Below, piece after piece: positions 1 to 7,932 of a DNA stretch of 10,240 nucleotides (positions are counted from its first letter, which is position 1; every line of letters begins with the position of its first letter). The notes below the pieces were generated by a model, which was not told the origin of the DNA, did no database searches, and saw nothing but the letters and a program-made list of their open reading frames with translations. This stretch comes from an uncultured Methylococcaceae bacterium (lineage in GTDB: Bacteria; Pseudomonadota; Gammaproteobacteria; Methylococcales; Methylococcaceae): positions 1 to 10,240 of the forward strand of contig CAIVXW010000267.1 in the NCBI GenBank assembly GCA_903910005.1, given 5' to 3'. The translations under genes were made by a program, and so were the position numbers.

Positions 1-82
1 AGGTCGTACCGTAATAGTCGCCACAGGCGGTGAGACCCAGGCTGAGAAGTAACACAAGCGACGCTGCTGAGTGGGATTTCAT
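1..82 (-). CDS. Putative lipoprotein, N-terminal fragment (cut by window edge)
   Basis: This is the start of a minus-strand gene that runs off the left edge; only 27 codons are visible. The peptide begins MKSHSAASLVLLLSLGLTAC, followed by GDYYGTT. It has a basic N-terminus, a leucine-rich hydrophobic core and an L-T-A-C lipobox, with cleavage predicted before Cys20. That pattern marks a type II signal peptide, so the product should be lipidated and anchored in the inner or outer membrane. The residue after Cys is Gly rather than Asp, which by the E. coli +2 rule suggests outer-membrane sorting (inference). The ATG lies 12 bases past the stop of the sensor kinase with only a weak GGAT-like ribosome site, so it is probably the next gene of the same unit. 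In E. coli the lipoprotein gene bamE follows recN, but the visible residues do not resemble BamE. The family cannot be named from this fragment. Confidence 0.6.
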   Translation of the reverse strand, partial: MKSHSAASLVLLLSLGLTACGDYYGTT

Positions 83-94
83 GGCAAGATCCGT

Positions 95-3000
95 TCAGGG
101 TTGGTGGGGGGTACGGGAAAGTCGCTCCCGAACGCGATCCAGGGTTTGATTGAACACCTGTTCAAGCGGGATCAACAACCCGGGAATAGCCTCGATTGTC
201 TGATTTTTGAATGCCTGATCCAGGGCGAATGCCTGTTGTTGCAGGCGCGATAAGCCCAGTGTTCCGCTTAACCCCTTGAGGGTATGTACGACACGGTGTG
301 CATCGGTATGGTTCTGGATCTGGATGAGTTGTTTCAGGCGGGACAGGTCATCGGCATTTTGGTTCAGGAACATCTGCATCATTTCCTGATAAAGGGTGGT
401 ATCCCCTTCCAGTCTGGCGATGGCCGATTGTGCGTCCAGCCACTCGTCATCCGCATCCGTTGCCACTGGCGGGGGAGGAGACATGTCCGGGCCGGTATCC
501 GGTTCCACCCGTTCAAGCAGGCCGAGCATGGTTTTTCTGAGTTGATCCCGATCAATGGGTTTACTGATATGGGCGTTCATGCCACTCACCAGACAGCGTT
601 CGCGTTCCTCCACCATGGCGTGGGCCGTGGTTGCAATGATGGGCAGGCGGGTCAGTTCGAGTTCCGTGCGGATGGCGCGGGTCGCCTCATAGCCGTCCAT
701 CACCGGCATTTGCAGATCCATCAATACGATGTCATACCCGTCAGGGTGTGCCCTCAACGCATCGACAGCCTCGCGGCCGTTGCCGACCAGGGTAGGGGTG
801 ATGCCCATGCGCTTGAGCATGGTATCAATCACCAACTGGTTGATGGGGTTGTCTTCGGCCACCATGACCCGTAGATGGCTGACCCGATCCGTGACCTCAA
901 CCGCTACGTTTTCAGTTTCTGCATCAATCATGGCTTCGCTGCCGATTACAAACGGCAGTTCAAAACTGAATTCGCTGCCATGTCCGGGCCTGCTGTTGAC
1001 GCTGATGTCGGTACCGCCCATCAGATTTACCAGATTGGCCGAGATAACCAGCCCCAGTCCACTGCCGCCGTATTGGCGGGTGGTCGAGGTATCCGCCTGG
1101 GCGAAGGCATTGAACAGCCGTTTTATGGCGGCTTCGTTCATGCCGATACCGCTGTCTTTGACCTGGAACCCTATCTGAACCTGATGAATGTCGGCTGATT
1201 CCACGCCGACACGCAACTCGACCGCACCCTCGTGGGTAAACTTGATGGCATTGTCGATCAGGTTGGTCAGCACCTGTCGCAATCTCAGGGTATCTCCCAG
1301 CAACACCCTGGGCAAGGCATCATCCAGGTTGAGCAACAGTTTGAGTCCCTTGGTTTCGGCCTTGATGTCAGCCAGATTCCAGACATCCCGAATGACCCGG
1401 TTGATTACAAAAGGCTGTCGCTCAAGGGTGAGTTTGCCGGATTCGATTCGGGAAAAATCCAGAATATCGTTAATGATGCCCAATAAGTTATAGGCCGAAT
1501 AATGGATTTTGCCGAGATAATCCTTCATCTGGGGCATGCTGGTGCCCTCCTGGCCGAGCTGGCTCAAGCCCAGGATGGCATTCATCGGGGTGCGAATCTC
1601 ATGCGACATATTGGCCAGAAACTCGCTTTTCAGTCGGGCCGTGGTTTCGGCGTTTTCCTTGGCCGCCCTGAGGTTCTGTTCAATCTCCTTACGCAGGGTG
1701 ATGTCCGTCAGCACACAATGAATTTTGAGGAAACGGCCCTGGTCGTCGCGTTGCACCTGACCGTCCAGTTGCACCGTGATGAGGCGATCATTGCAGGTGA
1801 TCAAATCAATTTCCTCGCTAACGTGATCATCCGTCAAAAAGCGGCAAAGGTGCGCGGTGAATCCAGACTGGGCGGCTTCCGGCCAAAACTCCCAGAACCC
1901 TCTGCCCAGTACCTGATTCAACGGATAATCCAGCCGTTTGAGAAATTCGGGATTGGCATCAGTCAGGTGCCCGTCACTGTCCAGCGACAGGTAGGCCTGG
2001 GGGGAGTTTTCAAACAGGTTGCGGAAACGTTGCTCACTTTGTCTGAGGGAGTTTTCCATCTGCTTTCTGAGCGTGATGTCACGAAAGTAACCGCCAACCA
2101 CTTCACGACCACGGTGGTTGAGGTAGGTTGCACAAATCTCAACCGGAACGACCCGCCCGTCCGCCAGTTGATGCACCGATTCAAACTGCAGGTTGCCTTC
2201 CCGCTTCAGACGTTGCCAGAAATCCTGTATGCGGGCCTCGTCGTAGTCCGGGTCAATGTCCATGATGCGCAAACCGGTTATTTGCCATTCGGGATAACCA
2301 AAATGGCGGACGGCAGCCTGATTGACGTAATGGAGACGGAATCCGTCTGCCGGATCCAGCATATAAATGGGAGTACCCAGGGTCTCGATGAAGTTTTGCA
2401 ACAGCCGATTCTGGCCCAGACTCCGCTCCTGTTGTTCGGCCAGCAGGGCCAACTGACACAGGAGGTTGAGTCGCTCCGTATCTTCGGATTCAGGTTGCAT
2501 GCTGTCAGGATAAAACAGGCAGGCTGAACCGACAATTTGGTCTTCGGTGGTGCGTATGGCCTGGCCGCGACAGATTTTGAGTCGGCTGCGGGCCACCGAA
2601 CGGCTGAGCATCCTGATACCCGGTGCCGACAGCATATCGTCAAGCAGAACCGGGCTACCCTGTTTCAGTGATTCCAGCAACGGATTACCGGTTGACTCCC
2701 GGGAACGGTACATTTCAGTCAGGGCGGTGTAGAAAACATTCGGCAGGGTCGGTGCGTACAGCCCGGTATCGCCGGAAGGTTCGATCAGGACGACGCTGGC
2801 GTGAACGCGTCCGTTACCGTTGATTTCGAGATCACGGAGAATGTCTTCCAGCGATTCCCGCAGGCCTGGACTGCGGGTCAGTTTTTCCAGAATTTTGCCG
2901 CGATCCTGCAGGTTTTGCTCGGCCCGCTCACGCGCTCTGACTTCCCGTTTAAGCCAGATGATCCACCCCCCCAGCAACAGGGCAACCACCACCAGTGCGG

Positions 3001-4729
3001 CTCCATAGTAGAGGGACCTCCGATAGTCCGGTCCCGGGTTTACCTCCACGCTGAGCCAGCGTTCCTTGAGGGCATGGGTTTCCGCAGCAGGCAGGCTGGC
3101 CAGAGCCTTGTCGAGAATGCTGGCCAGCAGGGGATTATCCGTGCGTACTGCCATTGAATAGGCCGTGGTGTAACCGCTTTGCCCGGCGATGTGCAAATCA
3201 CTGAAACCTGACTGTCTGATCTGGTAACGGGTTGATGGCCATTCGGCGATGTAAACATCCACCTTGCCCTCCAGCAGCCAGCGCAGGGCTTCGCGGGTAT
3301 CGTGGGTGGTCACCCAGTGGATGCCGGGATGGCTGGCACTCAACTGATTTTCCATGCCTTCGTGGGCGTTGATGGCAATTTTCTTGTCGGCAATATCTCC
3401 GACATCACCGAAAAACTGGCTCTCCCCCCGGGCGAAAATCATGGCCGGCAGGGAAATATAGGGGGCGGTGAAATGCAGTCCCTCCGCCTGCTGATCGGTT
3501 TTGGCGATAATCGGCAGGATGTCGACCTGGCCTTCATGCAGCATGTCCAGCAAGGCCTTGCGTGATGGCTCGGCCACGGGTTCAAACTGCACACCAAACT
3601 GGGCAGCGAGCAAATTCAGCAACTCAGCGGTCAGGCCGGAAAAACGTCCACGCCGGTCGATCCATTGATACGGTGGCTGATCCGGATGCACACCCACCCT
3701 GATGACGGGATGGCCCGATAGCCATTGTCGTTCTGCATCGGTCAGGCGGATGGTCAACAGGGTTGAGGGTCCGTACAGAAACCCCCGGGTGGAATAACCC
3801 GGCTGGATCAGGCCCAGACGCAGGTAATTGTCCAGAATCGGCTCCAGTCGGTGCGGGTCAAACTGGCCCAGCGGTACCCGGTCGGCCATGATCAATCGGG
3901 ACAATTCGTCGGCCTGGTAAGTCAGGCGTTCGCGGGTATGCCGATGCCCCGGATCGTATTTGTCCACGATCATGTCAATCACTTCCTGGGGATGATCCAG
4001 GGCGTAGTGCCAACCCTTGAGCGAGGCACGACGAAATTTTTCGACCCGTTCCGGGTGCTGGCGCAGTTCGGTCTCGGTGGTATACAGCAGGTCTCCCGGA
4101 TAATCGACCCCGTAATTCAGCGGGTTGATGACATTGATGTCGATGCCCTTTTCCCGAAAAATGACCGGTTCGTTGCCCAGATAGGCGGTGGTGACATCGG
4201 CCTTGCCCTTGAGCAACGCCTCGTTGTCTATTTCCTGGGGAACCCGGATCAGCTCGCTTTCCCGTATTCCGGTATTGCTGAACAGATGGCCAAGCGGCGA
4301 TTGGTCGTTGAAATCGTACATGACCCGTCGCCCCACCATTTCGTAAGGGCTGACGATGCCTGAGCTACGCAGGCTGATGAACACCATCGGGCTGTGTTGG
4401 TAGATGGCGGCCAGTGCCACCACCGGTTTGCCCCGCAATCGCTCCAGCAACAAATCCGTGTCGGCAATGCCGTACTGGGCCTGGCCACTCAACAGCCGCT
4501 CCGTGGTGTTGAATGGCGTGGTGCGTTCGATCAGGTCGACCTCCAGTCCTTCTTCCCGATAGAAGCCTTTTTCCCGGGCGGCGTAGTAACCAGCAAACTG
4601 GAAGGAATGCATCCACTTGAGTTGCAGGGCAATTTTTGCGGGTGATTCTGCGGGGGAGGACTCCAGGGCCAGTGACGGAGTGGCCCAGAAGACACTGGCT
4701 GCAAGCAAAAGAATGGGCAGGGCTTTCAT
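95..4729 (-). CDS. Hybrid sensor histidine kinase with NMT1-like and SBP_bac_3 sensor domains, GAF/PAS/PAS, receiver and HPt
   Basis: This 1544-aa unorthodox, BvgS/EvgS-like phosphorelay kinase sits in the inner membrane. A Sec signal peptide (about 1-21, ending SLA) leads to an NMT1/THI5-like binding domain (about 32-260, with QFAGYYAAREKGFY). A second periplasmic domain of the SBP_bac_3 type follows (about 340-560, RVGVHPDQPPYQWI). One membrane helix lies at about 574-593, then a short coiled coil, a GAF-like domain (about 610-770) and two PAS domains (about 775-890 and 897-1015). The HisKA motif MSHEIRTP carries the phosphoacceptor His1043. The ATPase has an N box at 1156-1160, DSGIGM at 1192-1197 and GGSGLGL at 1221-1227. 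The receiver (about 1286-1400) has acidic residues 1292-1293, Asp1338 and Lys1390. The HPt motif HTLKG carries His1482. All relay residues are intact, so the kinase should pass phosphate His-Asp-His to a separate regulator, none of which is in the window. The ATG overlaps the recN stop (ATGA), implying translational coupling. The ligand is unknown; a thiamine-precursor-like or amino-acid-like molecule is only a guess from the folds. Confidence 0.93.
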   Translation of the reverse strand: MKALPILLLAASVFWATPSLALESSPAESPAKIALQLKWMHSFQFAGYYAAREKGFYREEGLEVDLIERTTPFNTTERLLSGQAQYGIADTDLLLERLRGKPVVALAAIYQHSPMVFISLRSSGIVSPYEMVGRRVMYDFNDQSPLGHLFSNTGIRESELIRVPQEIDNEALLKGKADVTTAYLGNEPVIFREKGIDINVINPLNYGVDYPGDLLYTTETELRQHPERVEKFRRASLKGWHYALDHPQEVIDMIVDKYDPGHRHTRERLTYQADELSRLIMADRVPLGQFDPHRLEPILDNYLRLGLIQPGYSTRGFLYGPSTLLTIRLTDAERQWLSGHPVIRVGVHPDQPPYQWIDRRGRFSGLTAELLNLLAAQFGVQFEPVAEPSRKALLDMLHEGQVDILPIIAKTDQQAEGLHFTAPYISLPAMIFARGESQFFGDVGDIADKKIAINAHEGMENQLSASHPGIHWVTTHDTREALRWLLEGKVDVYIAEWPSTRYQIRQSGFSDLHIAGQSGYTTAYSMAVRTDNPLLASILDKALASLPAAETHALKERWLSVEVNPGPDYRRSLYYGAALVVVALLLGGWIIWLKREVRARERAEQNLQDRGKILEKLTRSPGLRESLEDILRDLEINGNGRVHASVVLIEPSGDTGLYAPTLPNVFYTALTEMYRSRESTGNPLLESLKQGSPVLLDDMLSAPGIRMLSRSVARSRLKICRGQAIRTTEDQIVGSACLFYPDSMQPESEDTERLNLLCQLALLAEQQERSLGQNRLLQNFIETLGTPIYMLDPADGFRLHYVNQAAVRHFGYPEWQITGLRIMDIDPDYDEARIQDFWQRLKREGNLQFESVHQLADGRVVPVEICATYLNHRGREVVGGYFRDITLRKQMENSLRQSEQRFRNLFENSPQAYLSLDSDGHLTDANPEFLKRLDYPLNQVLGRGFWEFWPEAAQSGFTAHLCRFLTDDHVSEEIDLITCNDRLITVQLDGQVQRDDQGRFLKIHCVLTDITLRKEIEQNLRAAKENAETTARLKSEFLANMSHEIRTPMNAILGLSQLGQEGTSMPQMKDYLGKIHYSAYNLLGIINDILDFSRIESGKLTLERQPFVINRVIRDVWNLADIKAETKGLKLLLNLDDALPRVLLGDTLRLRQVLTNLIDNAIKFTHEGAVELRVGVESADIHQVQIGFQVKDSGIGMNEAAIKRLFNAFAQADTSTTRQYGGSGLGLVISANLVNLMGGTDISVNSRPGHGSEFSFELPFVIGSEAMIDAETENVAVEVTDRVSHLRVMVAEDNPINQLVIDTMLKRMGITPTLVGNGREAVDALRAHPDGYDIVLMDLQMPVMDGYEATRAIRTELELTRLPIIATTAHAMVEERERCLVSGMNAHISKPIDRDQLRKTMLGLLERVEPDTGPDMSPPPPVATDADDEWLDAQSAIARLEGDTTLYQEMMQMFLNQNADDLSRLKQLIQIQNHTDAHRVVHTLKGLSGTLGLSRLQQQAFALDQAFKNQTIEAIPGLLIPLEQVFNQTLDRVRERLSRTPHQP

Positions 4730-6459
4730 GAATCATCGTTACGGTTATGGGCTGCAGGCGGCAGGGATTGGCTATCCCGTTCGTCGCCTGACCCGGAGTT
4801 CTCCAGCATTTCCCGGGCATGGGCCAGGGTTTGCGGGGTAATGCGGACACCGCCCATCATTCGGGCAATTTCGTCGACGCGCTCAGCCGGGGCCAGGGGT
4901 TGCACGCTGGATTGGGTCATACCATCCACCGCCTGTTTTTGCACCCGCAGGTGATGATGAGCCTGAGCCGCCACCTGGGGTAAATGCGTGACCGACAGGA
5001 TTTGCCGTCCCAGGCTCAACGCCCGCAGTCTTGCGCCTACCATCTCGGCCACCCGGCCACCGACGCCGCTGTCCACCTCATCAAAAATCAGGGTAGGTAC
5101 CCGCCTGGAATCGGTGGCAGTCACCTGTATGGCCAGGCTGATCCGCGACAACTCGCCACCCGATGCCACCCGGGCCAGCGGACGCGGAGGCAAACCGGGG
5201 TTGGCACTGACCCTGAACTCTACCGTATCGTTGCCATGAGCAGCCGGTTCGGCGTCGGTGTCGGTATTGACCTCAATCAGGAACTGCCCCTGCGGCATGC
5301 CCAGTTCCTGGATGCCGTCTGAAATGCGCCCGGCCATGACAAGGGCGGTTTCCTGACGAATGCGGGAGAGTGCCGCCGACGTTGCGGTGTAATCCTGCCG
5401 CAGCGATTCCAGTGCCTGTTCCAGTTGTCCGGCCTGCTCAGAATGACGGGCGATCCGGTCAAGTTCTGCGCTGAGCCTGCTCAGTTGTTCGGGCAGGGCG
5501 GCGGGACGAACCTGATGTTTCCGGGCCAGATCATGAAATTCGGCCAGCTTTTGCTCAACCTGATTCAACCGGGCTGGATCAGCGTCCAGACGTTCCAGCC
5601 GTCGGCGCAGCATGGAGGCGGCCTCCTGAACCTGAACCCGGGCTTCCTGCAGAAGCGTTATACAGTCGTCAAATTCAGGAGCCAGACGGGCAATTTCGCC
5701 GAGAGCCTGGATGGCGTGGGACAGGCCTGACGCAATGGACTGCTGCTCGCTTTCATAGAGACGCTCCAGTTGCTCCTGACCGACCGCCTGTATCCGGCCC
5801 ACATTGGCCAGACGGGTATGCTCCGTGGCCAGGGTAGCGTAGTCGAACCGGGCTATTTCGTACTGTTCCAGTTCGGCAATCTGGAAACGGAGCAGTTCTT
5901 CCCGCGCCCCCCGATCCCGCTCGGCGGCGGTCAGATCCAGCAGTTCTTTCCGGGTCTTGCGCCAGGCCTGAAACAGTTGCCGGGTTCGTTCCGGCAGGGC
6001 GGTATCGTGGCTGGCCTCATCCAGCAGGCGCCGTTGTTCGACCGGTTTCAGCAGATGGACGTGGGCATGCTGCCCGTGTATCTCGATGAGGCAGGCTCCC
6101 AGGGTTTGCAGGGCCTTAAGTGTCACCGGACGCGAATTGACGTAGGCTCTGGAACGACCCTCGCCCGTCAAAACCCGGCGGATCAGGCAGGTTTCGTCTT
6201 CGGCCAGTGCCTGCTCCTCCAGCCACGCCCGGGCATCCGGGGCGTCGGATACATCGAACGTCAGGTTGACCTCCGCCTGATTTGCACCCGGGCGGATCTG
6301 GCCGGTATCGGCCTTGCCGCCCAGGCCGAACCCCAGTGCGTTCAACAGGATGGATTTACCGGCACCGGTCTCCCCGGTCAACACTGAAAATCCCGGCCCG
6401 AAGCTGAGTTCCAGCCGTTCGACGATGGCTAAATTTTGAATACTGAGCTGAATCAACAT
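4726..6459 (-). CDS. recN: DNA repair protein RecN (SMC-like ATPase)
   Basis: RecN is a cytoplasmic SMC-family ATPase that acts early in RecA-dependent double-strand break repair. The 577-aa product starts MLIQLSIQNLAIVERLEL, typical of the family. It has a Walker A site GETGAGKS (29-36), a long helical and coiled-coil middle (about 150-370), an ABC signature ASGGELS (432-438), a Walker B FDEVDSG with Asp460-Glu461, and a switch His492 in THLPQVA. It is slightly longer than E. coli RecN (553 aa) because of a polar tail of about 25 residues after AREML. The ATG lies three bases after the nadK stop and has AGGT about nine bases upstream inside nadK, so it is probably co-transcribed with nadK, as in E. 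coli. No LexA box (CTG-N10-CAG) is seen just upstream; SOS control, if present, must act elsewhere. The stop overlaps the next gene's ATG. Confidence 0.97.
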   Translation of the reverse strand: MLIQLSIQNLAIVERLELSFGPGFSVLTGETGAGKSILLNALGFGLGGKADTGQIRPGANQAEVNLTFDVSDAPDARAWLEEQALAEDETCLIRRVLTGEGRSRAYVNSRPVTLKALQTLGACLIEIHGQHAHVHLLKPVEQRRLLDEASHDTALPERTRQLFQAWRKTRKELLDLTAAERDRGAREELLRFQIAELEQYEIARFDYATLATEHTRLANVGRIQAVGQEQLERLYESEQQSIASGLSHAIQALGEIARLAPEFDDCITLLQEARVQVQEAASMLRRRLERLDADPARLNQVEQKLAEFHDLARKHQVRPAALPEQLSRLSAELDRIARHSEQAGQLEQALESLRQDYTATSAALSRIRQETALVMAGRISDGIQELGMPQGQFLIEVNTDTDAEPAAHGNDTVEFRVSANPGLPPRPLARVASGGELSRISLAIQVTATDSRRVPTLIFDEVDSGVGGRVAEMVGARLRALSLGRQILSVTHLPQVAAQAHHHLRVQKQAVDGMTQSSVQPLAPAERVDEIARMMGGVRITPQTLAHAREMLENSGSGDERDSQSLPPAAHNRNDDS

Positions 6460-6462
6460 GGT

Positions 6463-7350
6463 TCAGGACCTGTAGCCGGCACTCCAGTTGAGCTTGGCCC
6501 TTAGAATTTCAAAAAAATCATAACTGGACGGATGCAGGATGCGGAACGGCAGGGGGTCGCGGCGGATTTCAATGCGGTCATTGACCGCCACATCAGGAAT
6601 CGACAGATTGTCGCACACCATCTGGGCCCGGAATTGGCGGCAGGGTCTGAATGTCACTTCAATCAGGCTGTCGGCGTTGATCACGATGGGGCGGTTGGTC
6701 AGGGTATGCGGATTGATCGGTGCCAGCACGATGGCCTGCAGCGAGGGAGCCAGAATGGGCCCGCCCGCCGATAGCGCGTAGGCGGTCGAACCGGTCGGGG
6801 TGGAAACAATGAGCCCGTCGGAGCGTTGCGAATTGAGGAATACACCGTTGATGCGGGTTTCGATTTCAATCATGCTGGTGGCGTTCCAGCTATGTATCAC
6901 CACTTCGTTGACGGCGGTCTGCTCCTGAATCAGAACCCCCTCCCGCAACAGGCGAGCTCTCAGCATGAAGCGTTCCCCGGTGACATAACGACCGTCGAGT
7001 ATGTCGTCCAGGCAACGGCTGGCCTCCGCCGGAGAAATGTCCACCAGAAAACCCAATCGTCCCAGATTGATACCGATCAGGGGAATGTGATGAGAGTACA
7101 GGGCACGGGCCGCAGTCAGCAGGGTTCCGTCGCCACCCACCACAATGGCCAGTTCGCACTCGGCAGACAGTTCGGCAAGGGGCCGGGCAATCGGGGAAAA
7201 CGCCGCCAGAAAACCGGCACTGCCTGCCTCGACGATTACCCGCAGCCCGCGGCCCACCAGAAAGGTGTACAGCGAAACCAGGGTTTCGGCGATGCGCTCG
7301 GCATCCGTCTTGCCTATCAGGGCAACCGTCGCGAAGGGTTTATGGCTCAT
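6463..7350 (-). CDS. nadK: NAD kinase
   Basis: NAD kinase phosphorylates NAD+ to NADP+ with ATP or polyphosphate in the cytoplasm and is the only de novo source of NADP. The 295-aa length matches E. coli NadK (292 aa). Diagnostic motifs are present: GGDGT at 72-76 with the catalytic Asp74, the Asn148-Glu149 pair in the NAD site, and the TPTGSTAY signature at 184-191 followed by LSAGGP. The ATG lies 12 bases after the bfr stop codon and has no clear Shine-Dalgarno sequence, so translation may depend on coupling to bfr. The bfr TAG is in the same reading frame as nadK, separated by four sense codons. Its position just before recN and divergent from the heat-shock genes repeats the E. coli arrangement. 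Confidence 0.97.
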   Translation of the reverse strand: MSHKPFATVALIGKTDAERIAETLVSLYTFLVGRGLRVIVEAGSAGFLAAFSPIARPLAELSAECELAIVVGGDGTLLTAARALYSHHIPLIGINLGRLGFLVDISPAEASRCLDDILDGRYVTGERFMLRARLLREGVLIQEQTAVNEVVIHSWNATSMIEIETRINGVFLNSQRSDGLIVSTPTGSTAYALSAGGPILAPSLQAIVLAPINPHTLTNRPIVINADSLIEVTFRPCRQFRAQMVCDNLSIPDVAVNDRIEIRRDPLPFRILHPSSYDFFEILRAKLNWSAGYRS

Positions 7351-7362
7351 GTCGTGCTGTGT

Positions 7363-7827
7363 CTAAAGGGATGATTGCAGGTAGTTTTCCAGGCCGGTGG
7401 CCTCAATCAACGCCTGTTGCGTCTCCAGCCAGTCGATGTGTTCTTCCTCCTGTTCCAGCAAACCGGTCAGCAATTCACGCGAAACATAATCCGACTGCTG
7501 CTCGCAATGACCCATGGCTTCACGCAGCAGGGCAACCAGTGTCCCGGCCAGTTGCAGGTCGCAACCCAGCATTTCCGGGGTGTTTTCACCGATTCTGATG
7601 CGGCCCAGTTCCTGCAGGTTGGGCAGTCCCTCCAGAAACAGGATGCGTTCGATCAAGCGATCCGCCTGTTTCATGGCGCGGATGGAGGCCTGGTATTCGC
7701 TGTCATTCAGGCGGCCAAATCCCCAGTTCCTGAACATGCGGGCATGCAGGAAATACTGATTGATGGCGATGAGTTCAAGCCCCAGTACCTGATTGAGGTA
7801 CTGGATGATGGATGCGTCGGTTTTCAT
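7363..7827 (-). CDS. bfr: Bacterioferritin, heme-type subunit with degenerate ferroxidase centre
   Basis: Bacterioferritins form 24-subunit cytoplasmic shells that oxidise and store iron, with heme bound between subunit pairs. The 154-aa product aligns without gaps to E. coli Bfr over most of its length (Y10-L11-N12, INQYFLHARMF at 22-32, ERILFLEGLPN at 60-70, HIDWLET at 130-136). The heme ligand Met52 is kept. By E. coli numbering the di-iron site keeps Glu18, Glu127 and His130, but Glu51 is Ala, His54 is Gln and Glu94 is Ala; Asp50 is Arg. The oxidase centre is therefore unlikely to work alone. Two-subunit bacterioferritins, with heme and ferroxidase functions on different chains, are known in several proteobacteria, so a partner gene elsewhere is inferred. 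The ATG has a good GGAG seven bases upstream. It is the first gene of the minus-strand unit and is divergent from hrcA. No bfd (ferredoxin) gene is adjacent. Confidence 0.94.
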   Translation of the reverse strand: MKTDASIIQYLNQVLGLELIAINQYFLHARMFRNWGFGRLNDSEYQASIRAMKQADRLIERILFLEGLPNLQELGRIRIGENTPEMLGCDLQLAGTLVALLREAMGHCEQQSDYVSRELLTGLLEQEEEHIDWLETQQALIEATGLENYLQSSL

Positions 7828-7875
7828 CGGGTGACTCCGGAGTGGTCAGAACAAAACGGTTGCCGGATTTCCGGC
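7828..7875 (-). promoter_or_regulatory. bfr leader with two inverted repeats
   Basis: The leader upstream of bfr holds two symmetric elements. A perfect 10-base palindrome ACTCCGGAGT at 7834-7843 contains the bfr Shine-Dalgarno GGAG. A second inverted repeat, GCCGGA-TT-TCCGGC, lies at 7862-7875; as RNA it could form a five-pair GC stem with a four-base loop. Either could be a protein operator or affect bfr translation, but neither matches a Fur or IscR site that I recognise. The function is inferred only. Confidence 0.3.
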
Positions 7876-7896
7876 GGCGGGTATGGTATGAACTTC

Positions 7897-7925
7897 TTGA
7901 CACATTATCCAGCGGTTGCTAATTT
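7897..7925 (+). promoter_or_regulatory. Probable sigma-70 promoter of hrcA
   Basis: A perfect -35 hexamer TTGACA (7897-7902) is followed after 17 bases by TAATTT (7920-7925), a weak -10 box; GCTAAT at 7918-7923 is an alternative with a short spacer. Transcription would start near 7932, inside the CIRCE operator, which fits repression by HrcA. No CCCCAT-type sigma-32 -10 element is found at the right distance, so the housekeeping sigma factor is more likely than RpoH here. Confidence 0.55.
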
Positions 7926-7932
7926 TTGGCAC
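7904..7932 (-). promoter_or_regulatory. Possible sigma-70 promoter for bfr-nadK-recN unit
   Basis: Read on the minus strand, a -10 box GATAAT (7909-7904, five of six consensus bases) lies 17 bases downstream of GTGCCA (7932-7927, four of six). Transcription would begin near 7897 and give a leader of about 70 bases before the bfr ATG. The -35 hexamer falls inside the left arm of the CIRCE operator, so HrcA bound there might also affect this promoter. This is a moderate match in a short divergent region, not a proven promoter. Confidence 0.4.

Noticed and set aside
284..874. Plus-strand open frame of 196 codons
   Set aside because: It is antisense to the receiver and HPt domains, whose motifs are clear on the minus strand; the translation shows no coherent domain.
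1502..2527. Long plus-strand open frame of 341 codons
   Set aside because: It lies wholly antisense to the PAS and kinase region of the sensor kinase, has no recognisable family, and is a shadow of the GC-rich coding strand.
5770..6387. Plus-strand open frame of 205 codons
   Set aside because: It is antisense to the N-terminal half of recN, including Walker A; no independent ribosome site or family resemblance.
6470..6487. CTG...CAG pair upstream of recN, considered as a LexA SOS box
   Set aside because: The spacing is 12 bases instead of the required 10, and the outer bases do not extend to CTGT...ACAG.
7896..7925. CTTGACA before hrcA as a sigma-32 promoter
   Set aside because: The -35 is close to consensus, but no CCCCAT-like -10 box occurs 11-16 bases downstream; a sigma-70 promoter with CIRCE fits better.
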